NCBI GenBank assembly: GCA_013289855.1
Contig: JABCZD010000002.1
Location: 248,001-312,000 of the forward strand
DNA from: Acidobacteriota bacterium
Lineage (GTDB): Bacteria; Acidobacteriota; Terriglobia; Acidiferrales; UBA7541
DNA length: 64,000 bases
Direction: 5' to 3'
Both the position numbers and the translations under genes were made by a program. The stretch's first letter is position 1; every line of letters starts with the position of its first letter. The notes under the pieces were generated by a model. That model was not told the DNA's origin. It saw nothing but the letters and a program-made list of their open reading frames with translations, and ran no database searches. Of the stretch, positions 1-9,399 are shown in pieces.

Positions 1-1
1 C

Positions 2-3000
2 GGGGTGCCGAAGCAGCTTACTTTTTATCCTTCGCGCGGACCACTGCCAGCGCGGTGGGGATACGACAATCAGGTTTATGGTTGGACGCCGGACGGGAAG
101 TCGGTGGTGTTCCGATCGCTCCGGGAATATTTCGATTTGGGAGACAGCCGGCTGTATACCGTTTCTGTGGATGGCGGGCTGCCGGTAGCGCTGCCGATGC
201 CGAAATCGGGTGCGGGGGATATTTCTCCGGACGGCACGAAGGTGGTGTACTCGCCGCTGTTCCGCGACTTTAGAACATGGAAGCGGTATTCCGGCGGATG
301 GGCGCAGCAGCTTTATATTTTCGATCTGAAGTCGCACGAGGCGGAGAAGATTACGGATGATCCGCGGGCGCACCGCGATCCGATGTGGGTAGGCGGGAAA
401 ATTTATTATTCGTCGGACAAAGACGATACCAACAATTTGTATTCTTACGATCCCAGCACGAAGACGACGACGGAACTGACACACAGCACGAAGTGGGATG
501 TGCGCTGGCCGAGCACGGATCACAAGAGCCGGATCGTTTATGAGTTGGACGGGGAGCTAAACATTTTTGATATCACTACCGGGCAATCGACGAAGTTGTC
601 CATTGATGTGCCTACCGATGCGCTGCTGATGCGGCCGGCGCGAGTGTCCGCAGCGGGACAGATTGAATCGGCCAGCTTGAGCCCCAAGGGAGAGCGGGCG
701 CTATTTGTGGCGCGCGGTGATGTGTTTACCGCGCCGATTGAAAAGGGCGCGGTGCGCAACCTGACCAACTCTTCGAATGCGCACGACAAACATGCGGCGT
801 GGTCGCCGGACGGGGCGAAGATCGCGTTCGTTTCGGATTTGGATGGCGAAGATGAATTGTATTGGATTAATCAGGACGGGACGGGCAAGGCGGAGGAGTT
901 GACGCACGGTTTGCACGCGATGCTGAACAAGCTGACGTGGGCGCCGGATGGGAAACGGATCGCGTTCAGTGACAAGGATGGGAAGCTGTACGTGCTGACG
1001 CTGGAGGATAAAAAGGTTGCGCAGATTGCGCAGAATCCGCGGGGGCAAATCGGTTCGTATCCGTGGTCGGCGGATGGCGGGTATTTGGCGTATACGATGA
1101 ACGGCGCGAGCGGGTTTACGTCGGTGTATGTGTGGAGCGTGGCCGACGGGCAGTCGCATCGGGTGACGAACGAACTCTACGATTCGGAAAATCCGGCGTG
1201 GGATCCGGACGGGAATTTTCTTTACTACGTGAGCACGCGGGAATACGCGCCACAACTGAGCCAGATTGAATTCAACTTTGCGACGAATCGCGGGCGCTCG
1301 CTGTTGGCGCTGACGCTGCGCAAGGACGGCAAGAGCGCTTATCCGACCGAGAGCGATGAAGTGACCATCGGCAAGCCCGGGGATGATGCTCCGGACAAAG
1401 CGGCGGACAAAGCCAAGAGCGCGGACAAGACCGAAAAGAAGGACGAGAAAAAGAAAGAGCCCATGCGCATCGATTTCGACGGGCTGGGCGAGCGGGTGAC
1501 GCGCGTGCCGGTGGACGCGGACAATTTAGTAGGCCTGGAGGTGACCAAGGAATATCTGGTGTATGCGCGGGCGGGTGCGCCGTTTTATGGACGGGACGGG
1601 TATCCTCCGGCGTCGCTGGTGCTGTTCACGAAGAAGGATCGTAAAGAGACGACATTTCTCGAGAATATCGCCGGGTTCGACGTTTCAGATGATGGAAAGA
1701 AAGTTTTGATTCGGCAGGAGCGCAGCTACAAGCTGTACGACCTGAAGCCGGATGGAAAAAGCACCGGGAAGCCGGTGGCTACCGATAATTTGATGGTGGA
1801 TCGGGTGCCGCAGCAAGAGTGGATAGAGATGTTCAACGAGGTGTGGCGGAGGTATCGCGACTTTTTTTACGTTGCGAATATGAATGGCTATAACTGGGAC
1901 GCGCTGCGCGCGCAGTACCGGCCGCTGGTGGATCACGTGGCCAACCGCGCGGATTTGAATTATGTGCTGGGCGAAATGGTGGCGGAGTTGAGCGTCTCAC
2001 ATGCGTACGTGGCGGGCGGGGACATTGAAATGCCCAAGCGTCCGCAAGATGCACTCCTGGGTGCGCGCATCGAGCTTGACGCGGCGGCCGGGCGTTACCG
2101 GATTATGAAAATTTATCGCGGACAGAACGAGGAAGAGATTTATCGTTCGCCGCTGACGGAAGTTGGCGTGGAGGTCAAAGAGGGCGATTACATTTTGGCG
2201 ATTGACGGGGAAGACCTGACGGCGAAGAAAAATCCTTATGAGTTGCTGCGCAATAAGGGCAACCGTCCGGTGCAACTGACGGTGAACGCCACGGCGAGCG
2301 TGGAAGGCTCGCACAATATTGTTTTCCGGCCGATCACCAGCGAGACCAACCTGATTTATCTGGATTGGGTGACGCACAACCGGGAATACGTGGATAAGGT
2401 GACGGACGGCAAGGTGGGGTACATTCACCTGCCGGACATGGGCGCGGACGGGATCCGCGAATTCATCAAGTATTACTATCCGCAGATTCGCAAGCAGGCG
2501 CTGATCGTGGATGTGCGCGGGAACGGCGGCGGGAACGTCTCGCAGATGATTATCGAGCGGCTGCGGCGGCAATTGCTGGGGACCGAGTTTGCGCGGAACG
2601 ATCAGTTCACGGATACGTATCCGGGGAATGTTTTGTACGGGCCGAAAGTTTGCTTGATCAATGAGACGTCGGCTTCGGATGGGGATATTTTTCCGTACAT
2701 GTTCAAGCAAGCGGGCTTGGGGCCGTTAATTGGCAAGCGCACGTGGGGCGGCGTGGTGGGGATCAGCGGGCACGGGCCGCTGCTGGACGGCGGGCAAGTG
2801 TTCGTGCCGGAATTTGCTACTGCTAGCGTGGCGGGGCAGTACGTGATTGAAGGGCACGGAGTGGATCCGGATATCGTGGTGGAAAATGATCCGGCGGCGG
2901 TGATTGCTGGGCGGGATCCGCAGCTGGATCGCGGGATTGCGGAGATTATGAAGGCGCTGAAGGCGGATCCGAAGGTATTGCCGCCCCGGCCGCCGGATCC

Positions 3001-3022
3001 GGATAAGGCGCCGAAGAGGTAG
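2..3022 (+). CDS. Tricorn-type S41 serine protease, 5' end outside window
   Basis: Large protease related to tricorn, which degrades peptides. At least 1005 residues are visible. The first visible residues already sit inside a TolB/WD40-like propeller blade, and the frame is open to the left edge, so the true start and any signal peptide lie upstream. Order seen: propeller blades with repeated SPDG/TPDG/APDG turns (about 1-440), a Lys/Asp/Glu-rich charged linker (about 460-490), a second propeller part (about 500-610), a PDZ-like region (about 690-770) and an S41 protease domain (about 780-970). The likely catalytic set is visible: S665-H666 in VSHAYV, nucleophile S891 in TSASDGD, and E949 in IEGHGVDPD, matching tricorn's Ser/His, Ser and Glu. 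Family membership is secure; the substrate is unknown. A nested palindrome lies just downstream. Confidence 0.9.
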   Translation, partial: GVPKQLTFYPSRGPLPARWGYDNQVYGWTPDGKSVVFRSLREYFDLGDSRLYTVSVDGGLPVALPMPKSGAGDISPDGTKVVYSPLFRDFRTWKRYSGGWAQQLYIFDLKSHEAEKITDDPRAHRDPMWVGGKIYYSSDKDDTNNLYSYDPSTKTTTELTHSTKWDVRWPSTDHKSRIVYELDGELNIFDITTGQSTKLSIDVPTDALLMRPARVSAAGQIESASLSPKGERALFVARGDVFTAPIEKGAVRNLTNSSNAHDKHAAWSPDGAKIAFVSDLDGEDELYWINQDGTGKAEELTHGLHAMLNKLTWAPDGKRIAFSDKDGKLYVLTLEDKKVAQIAQNPRGQIGSYPWSADGGYLAYTMNGASGFTSVYVWSVADGQSHRVTNELYDSENPAWDPDGNFLYYVSTREYAPQLSQIEFNFATNRGRSLLALTLRKDGKSAYPTESDEVTIGKPGDDAPDKAADKAKSADKTEKKDEKKKEPMRIDFDGLGERVTRVPVDADNLVGLEVTKEYLVYARAGAPFYGRDGYPPASLVLFTKKDRKETTFLENIAGFDVSDDGKKVLIRQERSYKLYDLKPDGKSTGKPVATDNLMVDRVPQQEWIEMFNEVWRRYRDFFYVANMNGYNWDALRAQYRPLVDHVANRADLNYVLGEMVAELSVSHAYVAGGDIEMPKRPQDALLGARIELDAAAGRYRIMKIYRGQNEEEIYRSPLTEVGVEVKEGDYILAIDGEDLTAKKNPYELLRNKGNRPVQLTVNATASVEGSHNIVFRPITSETNLIYLDWVTHNREYVDKVTDGKVGYIHLPDMGADGIREFIKYYYPQIRKQALIVDVRGNGGGNVSQMIIERLRRQLLGTEFARNDQFTDTYPGNVLYGPKVCLINETSASDGDIFPYMFKQAGLGPLIGKRTWGGVVGISGHGPLLDGGQVFVPEFATASVAGQYVIEGHGVDPDIVVENDPAAVIAGRDPQLDRGIAEIMKALKADPKVLPPRPPDPDKAPKR

Positions 3023-3054
3023 TTAAGCGGCGTCAGAGGAACGTACAGAGAAAA

Positions 3055-3141
3055 AATCAGAGACGGAGCCGCAGCGGCTAAAGCCGGTCTTTTAGCGCTG
3101 GCTAACGGCCCGACTGAAGTCGGGCCCTCCCGTCTCTGATT
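3055..3141. repeat. Nested palindromic intergenic element
   Basis: Outer arms 3055-3066 (AATCAGAGACGG) and 3130-3141 are perfect reverse complements. Inside lies a second perfect hairpin, GGCCCGACT (3107-3115) with AGTCGGGCC (3118-3126). It lies between convergent genes and could terminate transcription or be a REP-type element; there is no T-run on either strand. Confidence 0.7.
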
Positions 3142-3216
3142 CACGCGGTGCGAACTAACGGCGCGAGCTCACGCTGTGAACGCCCAGCCCTTCCTAACGC
3201 CTCGAGCTGATCCAGA

Positions 3217-4695
3217 CTACAGCGAGCGCAGGAAATTCAGGAGGTCCTGCTGCTGCTGTGGGTTGAGGTTCTTGAAGTTGCGGATGACGCCGTTGGCTTC
3301 GGAACCTTGGCTGGCGTGTTCGTGAATGGCGTCCAGGAGATCCGTGGTGCGGCCGTCGTGCAGAAAGAAAACGCGCTGGCCGAGGCCCCACAAAGGCGCG
3401 GAGCGGAATTCGTCCGGCCCGGCGGTACCCTGAGAGACGCCGTCCGCGAGATTTGAGCCCATGTGATGGACCAGCAAATCAGAAAATAGATTAGCGGTGC
3501 CGGGGCCCAAGCCTGGAGTGAAGCTCGAAGGCGCAGTGGGAAGCGCAGAAGTGTGGCACAGCGCGCAGCCGATATTGTTAAACACCTGGCTGCCATCGGA
3601 GATGGAGTCCGTGCCGCCGGGGTTGGTGGTCGAAGGGGTGGGCGGCGCCAGCATCCGCATAAACATGGCGAACTGCACGATATCGCTGGGGACCGCACTG
3701 TCCGGCGAGGCTGTGAAGTTGGTGCCGTCTTCGGGTGTGGGGTTTATGCGGCAATTTGCGGGAAGGCCGCCGGCGAGGGATTCGTCAGGGCTGGAACGTT
3801 CATTCTGGAAGAGCTCGTTGGTGACGCCCATTTCGACGTTATAGGCTTCGCCGGCAAACATTTCGAGGGATTTATTTTGTGCTTTCCAGCCGAAGCGGGC
3901 GATGGCGCCATCATTTCCGTCGCGATTAGGATGACCGGTGATGCCGAGTTGATTCTTGGACCGGGCATTGGAATTCATATTAGCAAGAATTGCTTCGTCG
4001 GGAATGTTTTCGATCAGTCCGGCGCCGAAGACCGGAGTGGGAATGCGAAAGATGATGTTATTCAAGGCCAGGTTGTGAGCGAACTCCGGCTGGGCAATGG
4101 AGCACGAGCCGGCGTCGGGGCGGCCGGTGATGACAAAAAGATCGTGCACGCCGCCGTCGGGGGTAGTGCTTAGCGAGCCGTTACCATTCAAAAAGAACTT
4201 GAAGCGCGCCTCGCGAACGGGGCCATCCGGGGTGATGAAACTGGGAAGAGTATTGGCACTGCTGGCGAATTGAATTTCGGGATTCATCCCGATGAAGGGA
4301 AAGGCGCTGATGCTGGGGCTGGTGCCGCCGATGTTGGGCTGGGCGTGACAACTGGCGCATTGGTTGGTGTTGAAGCGTGGGCCGAGACCGTTGTTCGTTC
4401 CCCCCTGCACGACGTCGACGGTGGTGAAGCGGCTTAAGCCATCGGTGAAGAAGTCGGCCAGGCCAGGGGTTTGCGTCATGGAGGCGAGGGGCTGGCCGGC
4501 GTCAATGGTGCCGCCGCGGACGCCTGGATCGCGTGGGTTGAGTTGGCCGATCAGCAGGCTGGCCGAGGACAAAAAGAGGAAGAAAAGGATGCTCGCTACG
4601 AGCTTAGGATTGTGAGCGGGCTGGTTGAGGCGAAGGAATGTAACTTTTTCGATGCTACCTCTGTCGAACAGGCGAGCGATGATTCTTTGCAGCAT
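3217..4695 (-). CDS. Di-haem oxidoreductase family protein (DUF1111/DHOR-like)
   Basis: Exported c-type cytochrome of 492 residues. A hydrophobic segment at about 32-50 should act as signal or anchor and send the protein to the periplasm. Two CxxCH haem sites are present: CASCH at 113-117 and CALCH at about 374. This is the arrangement of the di-haem oxidoreductase/putative peroxidase family, related to MauG-like and thiol-oxidase-like proteins. Near the C-terminus, LWGLGQRVFFLHDGRTTDLLDA is typical of the family's last helix region. The ATG at 4695 has an AAAGGAG site 9 bases upstream. It stands alone, convergent with the tricorn-like protease. The electron donor and substrate cannot be read from the sequence. 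Confidence 0.85.
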   Translation of the reverse strand: MLQRIIARLFDRGSIEKVTFLRLNQPAHNPKLVASILFFLFLSSASLLIGQLNPRDPGVRGGTIDAGQPLASMTQTPGLADFFTDGLSRFTTVDVVQGGTNNGLGPRFNTNQCASCHAQPNIGGTSPSISAFPFIGMNPEIQFASSANTLPSFITPDGPVREARFKFFLNGNGSLSTTPDGGVHDLFVITGRPDAGSCSIAQPEFAHNLALNNIIFRIPTPVFGAGLIENIPDEAILANMNSNARSKNQLGITGHPNRDGNDGAIARFGWKAQNKSLEMFAGEAYNVEMGVTNELFQNERSSPDESLAGGLPANCRINPTPEDGTNFTASPDSAVPSDIVQFAMFMRMLAPPTPSTTNPGGTDSISDGSQVFNNIGCALCHTSALPTAPSSFTPGLGPGTANLFSDLLVHHMGSNLADGVSQGTAGPDEFRSAPLWGLGQRVFFLHDGRTTDLLDAIHEHASQGSEANGVIRNFKNLNPQQQQDLLNFLRSL

Positions 4696-5077
4696 TGGTC
4701 CGGCTCCTTTGGTTTAGGCCGATGACGCCGGTGGTCCGGGCAGAACAATAGCTTCCACGTGCTGGCGGATATGCAGCGGTCATTACGGCTGAAACGTGGT
4801 TCCTTGGAACGCTCGGATGGGTCTGAGATCGAATCGAGTTGGGAGATCGATTGAAAGTCCGAGTAAAGGGCTGGATTGCTTGCGGGATAAATTAGTGGAA
4901 GCAAACGTTTGCGTCATTTGACCTGTCGTACAGTTTAGGGACAGGTGGCCATCGGGTGATGAAGCGGCTGGAATGATGCGAGAGGTAGAGGTGTGGAGAG
5001 GAGCATAGCCAAGATTGGCTATGCCACAAAACCAAGGGCTAATGTTGGAGCCGCGTTGCGGCTGTGGGAGACGAGCG
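4696..5077. other. Intergenic region between divergent genes
   Basis: About 380 bases separate the di-haem oxidoreductase (minus) from the alpha/beta hydrolase (plus). Promoters for both should lie here, but I see no confident -35/-10 pair. The only clear structure is a perfect hairpin at 5003-5024. Confidence 0.5.
5003..5024. repeat. Perfect 10-bp-stem palindrome
   Basis: GCATAGCCAA (5003-5012) pairs perfectly with TTGGCTATGC (5015-5024) around a 2-base loop. It is one of many REP-like spacers in the window. It overlaps the upstream extension of the hydrolase frame, which argues that translation starts further downstream. Confidence 0.65.
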
Positions 5078-6055
5078 ATGGTGAATCTGGCGATTGTGAG
5101 CATGATGCTGGCGTTTGGCGCGACGATGGCTCAGGCCAACCCCACGCCTAATGATGATGATGGAACTCCGGCAACGGTGCGTTACCAGACGGTGGAAGTG
5201 GACGGGCTGAAGATTTTTTATCGTGAAGCCGGGCCGAAGGATGCATTGGTGATTTTGCTGCTGCACGGATTTCCGTCGTCGTCGCGCATGTTTGATTCGC
5301 TGCTGCCTACGCTGGGGCGGCGCTACCATTTGGTTGCGCCGGATTATCCGGGATTTGGGCACAGTGATGCGCCGGATGCGAAGTCATTTGCGTATACCTT
5401 TGATCATTTGGCGCTGGTGATGGAGCATTTCACCGAGCAACTGGGGCTCGCGCATTACACGCTTTTTATGCAGGACTATGGCGGGCCGGTGGGATTTCGC
5501 ATGGCGCTGAAGCGTCCGGAGCGGGTGCAGGCGATCATTATTCAGAATGCGGTGTCGCACGAAGTGGGGCTATCGCCGCTGTGGGAGACGCGGCGGGCGT
5601 TTTGGCACGACCGAAAAGCGAATGAGGCGGCGTTGCGGGTGAATTTTATTTCGCTGGAGTCGACGCGGCAGCGCCACGTGGGAACGGACCCGCATCCGGA
5701 AACGCTTAATCCGGATACGTGGACGGACGAGTATGCGTTTCTGAACCGGCCGGGCGAGGAGGATATTCAGCTCGATCTGTTTTATGACTATCGGACAAAT
5801 GTGGAAAGCTATCCGCGGTGGCAACAATATTTGAAGGAACATCAGCCGCCGACTTTGGTGGTTTGGGGAAAATACGATCCATCGTTTACCGTAGCGGGCG
5901 CGAAGGCGTATGTCGAGGACGTACCCGCGGCGCAGGTGCATATTCTGGATGCGGGACATTTTGCGCTGGAGCGAAAATCACAAGAAATTACTTCGCTGGT
6001 GGTGCAATTTATGGAAAGCTCGGTGGCGAGTAGCAGCGGAGCGACGAAGAACTAG
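5078..6055 (+). CDS. Exported alpha/beta hydrolase (epoxide hydrolase/haloalkane dehalogenase type)
   Basis: An alpha/beta-fold hydrolase of 325 residues from the ATG at 5078. This start gives a signal peptide (MVNLAIVSMMLAFGATMAQA) and has a GGGAGA-type site about 7 bases upstream; the frame is open further upstream but crosses a palindrome. Visible motifs are the oxyanion-hole HGFPSSSRMF, the nucleophile elbow QDYGGPVG with an aspartate nucleophile (as in epoxide hydrolases and haloalkane dehalogenases, not Ser esterases), the acid region VVWGKYDPSF, and the catalytic His in DAGHFALE. Substrate is unknown. The next gene starts 30 bases downstream on the same strand, so the two are probably co-transcribed. 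Confidence 0.85.
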   Translation: MVNLAIVSMMLAFGATMAQANPTPNDDDGTPATVRYQTVEVDGLKIFYREAGPKDALVILLLHGFPSSSRMFDSLLPTLGRRYHLVAPDYPGFGHSDAPDAKSFAYTFDHLALVMEHFTEQLGLAHYTLFMQDYGGPVGFRMALKRPERVQAIIIQNAVSHEVGLSPLWETRRAFWHDRKANEAALRVNFISLESTRQRHVGTDPHPETLNPDTWTDEYAFLNRPGEEDIQLDLFYDYRTNVESYPRWQQYLKEHQPPTLVVWGKYDPSFTVAGAKAYVEDVPAAQVHILDAGHFALERKSQEITSLVVQFMESSVASSSGATKN

Positions 6056-6084
6056 CCAACCCAGCGGCGGGAGATCCTCAGATC

Positions 6085-6675
6085 ATGCGAGCAGACATCG
6101 TACCTGGAGCAATTTTTCCTGATTATGCGCTGACGGACCATACCGGGAAGCGGCGCACGCTTTCGGAATTGCAAGGGCCGGATCCGTTGGTATTGGTGCT
6201 GGGCCGAGGCGGGTTCTGTCCGAAGGATCGACGGCAGGCCGAGGGATTAGTGGAACTGCACCGCGAAATGGAAGTCGGGTACTGCCGGCTGGTGACGATC
6301 AGCACGGACAATCTGGTGGAGACGAACGAGAACCGGACGGGAGTGGACGCGCACTGGACGTTTTTGTCGGATGCTGGGCGGACGGTGCAGAAGGATCTGG
6401 ATATCGCGGAGTACACGGACCCGGCGCACAATCCGATGATTCCACATACGCTGGTGCTGGAGCCGGGCCTGGTGGTTTACAAAATTTATATGGGGTATTG
6501 GTTTTTTGGGCGGCCGACGCAGGAGGAGTTGCGGCAGGATTTGCGGGCGGTGTTGAAGAAGTGCCGGCCGGACTGGGATATCACTGGAGCGGAACTGAAG
6601 TCGGCGTGGGGCCGCGGGGAGAAGGATCGGTTTTATCCTTACGGGAAAAGCTTTATTAAGTCGATCAGCGAGTAA
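6085..6675 (+). CDS. Peroxiredoxin-like thioredoxin-fold protein
   Basis: Cytoplasmic protein of 196 residues with the AhpC/TSA-like layout: an N-terminal segment GAIFPDYALTDHTGK, then a strand leading to RGGFCPKDRRQ, where the cysteine takes the place of the peroxidatic Cys of the usual WCP-type motif. The downstream STDN and DAGRTVQKDLDI segments fit a redoxin fold. The second cysteine of a CxxC pair is replaced by Asp (FCPKD), so a one-Cys mechanism or another redox role is possible. The C-terminal 40 residues are family-specific. It follows the hydrolase at 30 bases; a functional link is only an inference. Confidence 0.75.
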   Translation: MRADIVPGAIFPDYALTDHTGKRRTLSELQGPDPLVLVLGRGGFCPKDRRQAEGLVELHREMEVGYCRLVTISTDNLVETNENRTGVDAHWTFLSDAGRTVQKDLDIAEYTDPAHNPMIPHTLVLEPGLVVYKIYMGYWFFGRPTQEELRQDLRAVLKKCRPDWDITGAELKSAWGRGEKDRFYPYGKSFIKSISE

Positions 6676-6898
6676 GAGTAGTGCTGCAGCAGGTGGCGGA
6701 AGAAAGCCAAACCACTCCCTCAGGGGCTAAAGCCCATCGGTAGCCAAGCACTGAATGTCGGAGCTAAGAGCTCCGCACTACAAGGCAGGCCTACCAAAAT
6801 AGCCGCGCAACAGGCCTACGGAACAGCTTACAAAGCGGCCGCACAAAAGAGAGAGACTGTTTCCGCGGCTAGTGTTCGCGCGCGCGTTCGCTCGCGAG
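6676..6898. repeat. Spacer with REP-like palindromes
   Basis: Between convergent genes. GGGCT (6724-6728) pairs with AGCCC (6731-6735), and CGGAGCT (6759-6765) pairs with AGCTCCG (6769-6775). Both are short perfect stems set in sequence resembling the repeat spacers elsewhere in the window. No gene is seen. Confidence 0.5.
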
Positions 6899-7513
6899 TT
6901 AGAACAGGATGCCGGCGACTTGTTCGGCGATTTGGTTGGCTTTCTCGCGACGCATTTCTTGCGTCATTGAGGGATCGTCCGGAATGCTGGAACTCACGCT
7001 GACGACGAAGGCTTGAGCGCGCACGCGGCTTACGACTTTTTCAGCATATTTATCCGGGCTGGCCTGAATGGTGCAGAAGATTGCTTCATTACCAATGGCG
7101 CGGAGCGGCGGACTTTTTGGCGGGCATTGCGCGAGGTAAGTGGGGAACTGTTTGGGGACGTCGGTCATATTGGCGACGGAGATGCGCAAGTGGCGGACGG
7201 CGGCGGCTTGCTGGCGGGAGTAGTCGCAGGCGCCGGCGCCTTGATCGTTTACAGTGACGGTCAAGGTGACGGGACCGCCGAGGATGCCGCGCGCGGTGGC
7301 TTCGTTGATCCAGGGACATTTGGTGTGGGCGGGAGTGGGTGACGCGGGTGGGGTTTGAGGATATGTGGATTGCGCGGGAGGCGTTTGCGCGTGGGTTGAT
7401 TGCGCATAGCAAATCACGGCTGGGAGTATCGCCAGGCTTAATAGAAATGTGTGAGGGCGGGCACGGCATGCCGTGCCCCTACGAAGATTGTCTGTAGCTC
7501 GTGGTTTGTACAT
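6899..7513 (-). CDS. Small secreted protein of unknown function
   Basis: A 204-residue protein starting at the ATG at 7513, which overlaps the stop of the upstream CRTAC1 gene by one base (TAATG), suggesting translational coupling. The N-terminus has a hydrophobic signal segment (about residues 25-42, HTFLLSLAILPAVICYAQ) and then a Pro/Thr/Gln-rich linker. The mature domain has four spaced cysteines (CPWI, CDYS, CPPK, FCTI), which suggests disulfides, and no recognisable catalytic motif. Oddly, residues 12-19 are encoded by a perfect 20-bp palindrome of the REP type (7459-7478), so either the true start is further in or a repeat has been taken into the coding region. I do not recognise the family with confidence. 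Confidence 0.65.
   Translation of the reverse strand: MYKPRATDNLRRGTACRARPHTFLLSLAILPAVICYAQSTHAQTPPAQSTYPQTPPASPTPAHTKCPWINEATARGILGGPVTLTVTVNDQGAGACDYSRQQAAAVRHLRISVANMTDVPKQFPTYLAQCPPKSPPLRAIGNEAIFCTIQASPDKYAEKVVSRVRAQAFVVSVSSSIPDDPSMTQEMRREKANQIAEQVAGILF
7459..7478. repeat. Perfect 20-bp palindrome inside a coding region
   Basis: GGGCACGGCATGCCGTGCCC is its own reverse complement. It lies in the signal-peptide part of the small secreted protein gene. Confidence 0.8.
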
Positions 7514-9399
7514 TAGAAGTTCGAGGATTTTTTCGCGGGCTGCAAGGTTTCTGCTTTCAGGATTTTGCCGCCTTCTTGGATTACGTAGAGGCGGTTTACG
7601 TCGAGATTGGTCAATTGATCGACTTGGCCGCTTAACCAGCGAATCTCGACGAGGTCGACTTTGGTGGCTTGATCCAGGCCAAAGTGCATGCGCATATCGT
7701 TCTGAGAAAAGTAACTGCCGCCGCTGCGCAGTTCGTCCATCTGCACGAGCGGCTTGTCCGCGGTGAGAACGGTTTTGGCGGTGACGAGCACGCGGCTGCC
7801 GATGCCGGTGCGGTTGGATTTCACGCCGACCAGTTTGATTTTGATCCAACTGCGATTGAGCGTGGAGTCGCAGCGAAGCAGTTGAGGAACGGCGTTGATG
7901 CAGTTGACGGCGATATCCAGGTCGCCATCGTTGTCGTAGTCGCCGAAGGCGCATCCACGCGCGGGAGCGTTCTCCATGATGCCCGGGCCGCCTTGCTTGG
8001 TGACCTCTTCGAATCTGCCGTTGTGTAGATTGCGATAAAGATATTTGTGCTCGGCGTATTTCAGGTCGGCTTTCGAAAGATCGACTTCGGGATAGACGTG
8101 GCCGTTGGACATTAGAACGTCGAGCCAGCCGTCGTTATCCATATCGAAAAAGCCCACGCCCCAGCCGAGCAGGCGGGTGTTGACGCCGAGGCCGCTGGGA
8201 TAAGTGCGATCTTCGAACACGCCATCGCCGAGATTGGTGTAGAGGGAATCGGTGTCGCCGGCGAAGTTCGTTTTTACAATATCGAGGTTGCCGCTGCGGT
8301 TGTAGTCGCCGATGGAGACGCCCATGCCGGCTTGCGGCTTGGCTTCGGCAGAAAGCGCGGCGCCGGATTCGATGGCCACGTCTTTGAAGGTGCCGTCTTT
8401 TTGATTGAGGTAGAGCGTGGCGGGCGCGGAATCGTTGGCGACGTAAATGTCCGGCCAGCCATCGTTGTCGAGATCGGAGGCGGCGACACTGAGACCGTAG
8501 GTGCCGATGGCGGTCCACATGCCGGATTTTTGGCTGACATCGGTAAAGGTACCGTCGCCGTTGTTGTGATACAGGATATTTTTCGCGCCCGGCAGGCCCG
8601 GAGGACCGCAAGCGACGACGATACCTTTGTAAGTACACGGGCCGTCTTCAGGAAGAGGAGCGGTTTTCAGATCGAAATCCACGTAGTTGGCGACGAACAG
8701 ATCGAGGTGGCCGTCGCGGTCGTAGTCGACCCAGGTGCAGCCAGTGTTCCAGCGAATTTTCGGGCCGGCCTGGAGCAGGCCGGCGCGCTCGGTGACGTCA
8801 ACGAAAGTGCCATCACCGTTGTTGTGATAAAGAGCGTTTTGTCCGTAATAGGTGACGAAGAGATCGTCGTGGCCATCGTTGTCGTAGTCGCCGACGCAGC
8901 AGGCCTGTCCCCAGCCAGTGCGGAGTTCGAGGCCGGAGCCTTTGGTGACGTCGGTGAACGTGCCATCGCGATTATTTTTGAACAGACGGCAATGGGGCTC
9001 GTGGCCCTTGGCGAAGCCTTCGAGGCGCCAGCCGTTAACCATGAAGACGTCGAGCCAGCCATCGTTGTCGTAGTCGTAGAAGGCCAAGCCGCAGCCGGTG
9101 GTTTCGAGCAGATATTTGTTTTTGTTTACGCCGCCGTAGATGGTTTCCACATCAAGGCCGGAACCTTTGACAACATCCACGAAACTGACGCCCAGCGGCG
9201 TGCCTTCGATGGGGGATTTCGGGCCTGGGGGAGGAGCGGCGGGCTTGGCGTCGTAGCTGCGCTCGATGGGGCCAATTTTTTGTTTTGGCGGAGGCTCCTG
9301 CTGCGGGGTCTGAGCGGCGAGGGCGAGAAGATCCGCGAACGGGAGCACCAGAGCGGTGCGGCTTAGCGAGCGAAGAAATTTGCGCCGATCTGGATGCAA
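7513..9399 (-). CDS. CRTAC1-type FG-GAP/VCBS repeat protein with ASPIC/UnbV domain
   Basis: Exported beta-propeller-type protein. I place the start at the TTG at 9399: it sits 7 bases after a strong GAGGAGGGG site and gives a Tat signal, DRRKFLRSLS followed by a hydrophobic stretch. The open frame continues 16 codons upstream into the previous gene without a better site. About 628 residues. The body carries at least seven FG-GAP/VCBS repeats with calcium-binding loops of the type DYDNDGWLDVF, DYDRDGHLDLF and DLDNDGWPDIY. The C-terminus is an ASPIC/UnbV domain (GIGSRVLV through FGLDQATKVDLVEIRWLSG). Tat export and the cytochrome upstream suggest a periplasmic or surface role; the ligand is unknown. 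Gap to the upstream gene is 28 bases, so co-transcription is likely. Confidence 0.9.
   Translation of the reverse strand: MHPDRRKFLRSLSRTALVLPFADLLALAAQTPQQEPPPKQKIGPIERSYDAKPAAPPPGPKSPIEGTPLGVSFVDVVKGSGLDVETIYGGVNKNKYLLETTGCGLAFYDYDNDGWLDVFMVNGWRLEGFAKGHEPHCRLFKNNRDGTFTDVTKGSGLELRTGWGQACCVGDYDNDGHDDLFVTYYGQNALYHNNGDGTFVDVTERAGLLQAGPKIRWNTGCTWVDYDRDGHLDLFVANYVDFDLKTAPLPEDGPCTYKGIVVACGPPGLPGAKNILYHNNGDGTFTDVSQKSGMWTAIGTYGLSVAASDLDNDGWPDIYVANDSAPATLYLNQKDGTFKDVAIESGAALSAEAKPQAGMGVSIGDYNRSGNLDIVKTNFAGDTDSLYTNLGDGVFEDRTYPSGLGVNTRLLGWGVGFFDMDNDGWLDVLMSNGHVYPEVDLSKADLKYAEHKYLYRNLHNGRFEEVTKQGGPGIMENAPARGCAFGDYDNDGDLDIAVNCINAVPQLLRCDSTLNRSWIKIKLVGVKSNRTGIGSRVLVTAKTVLTADKPLVQMDELRSGGSYFSQNDMRMHFGLDQATKVDLVEIRWLSGQVDQLTNLDVNRLYVIQEGGKILKAETLQPAKKSSNF

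Noticed and set aside
8332..9366. 344-codon plus-strand frame opposite the CRTAC1 gene
   Set aside because: Val/Ala/Gly repeats reflect the reverse complement of the calcium-loop repeats, not a protein family.
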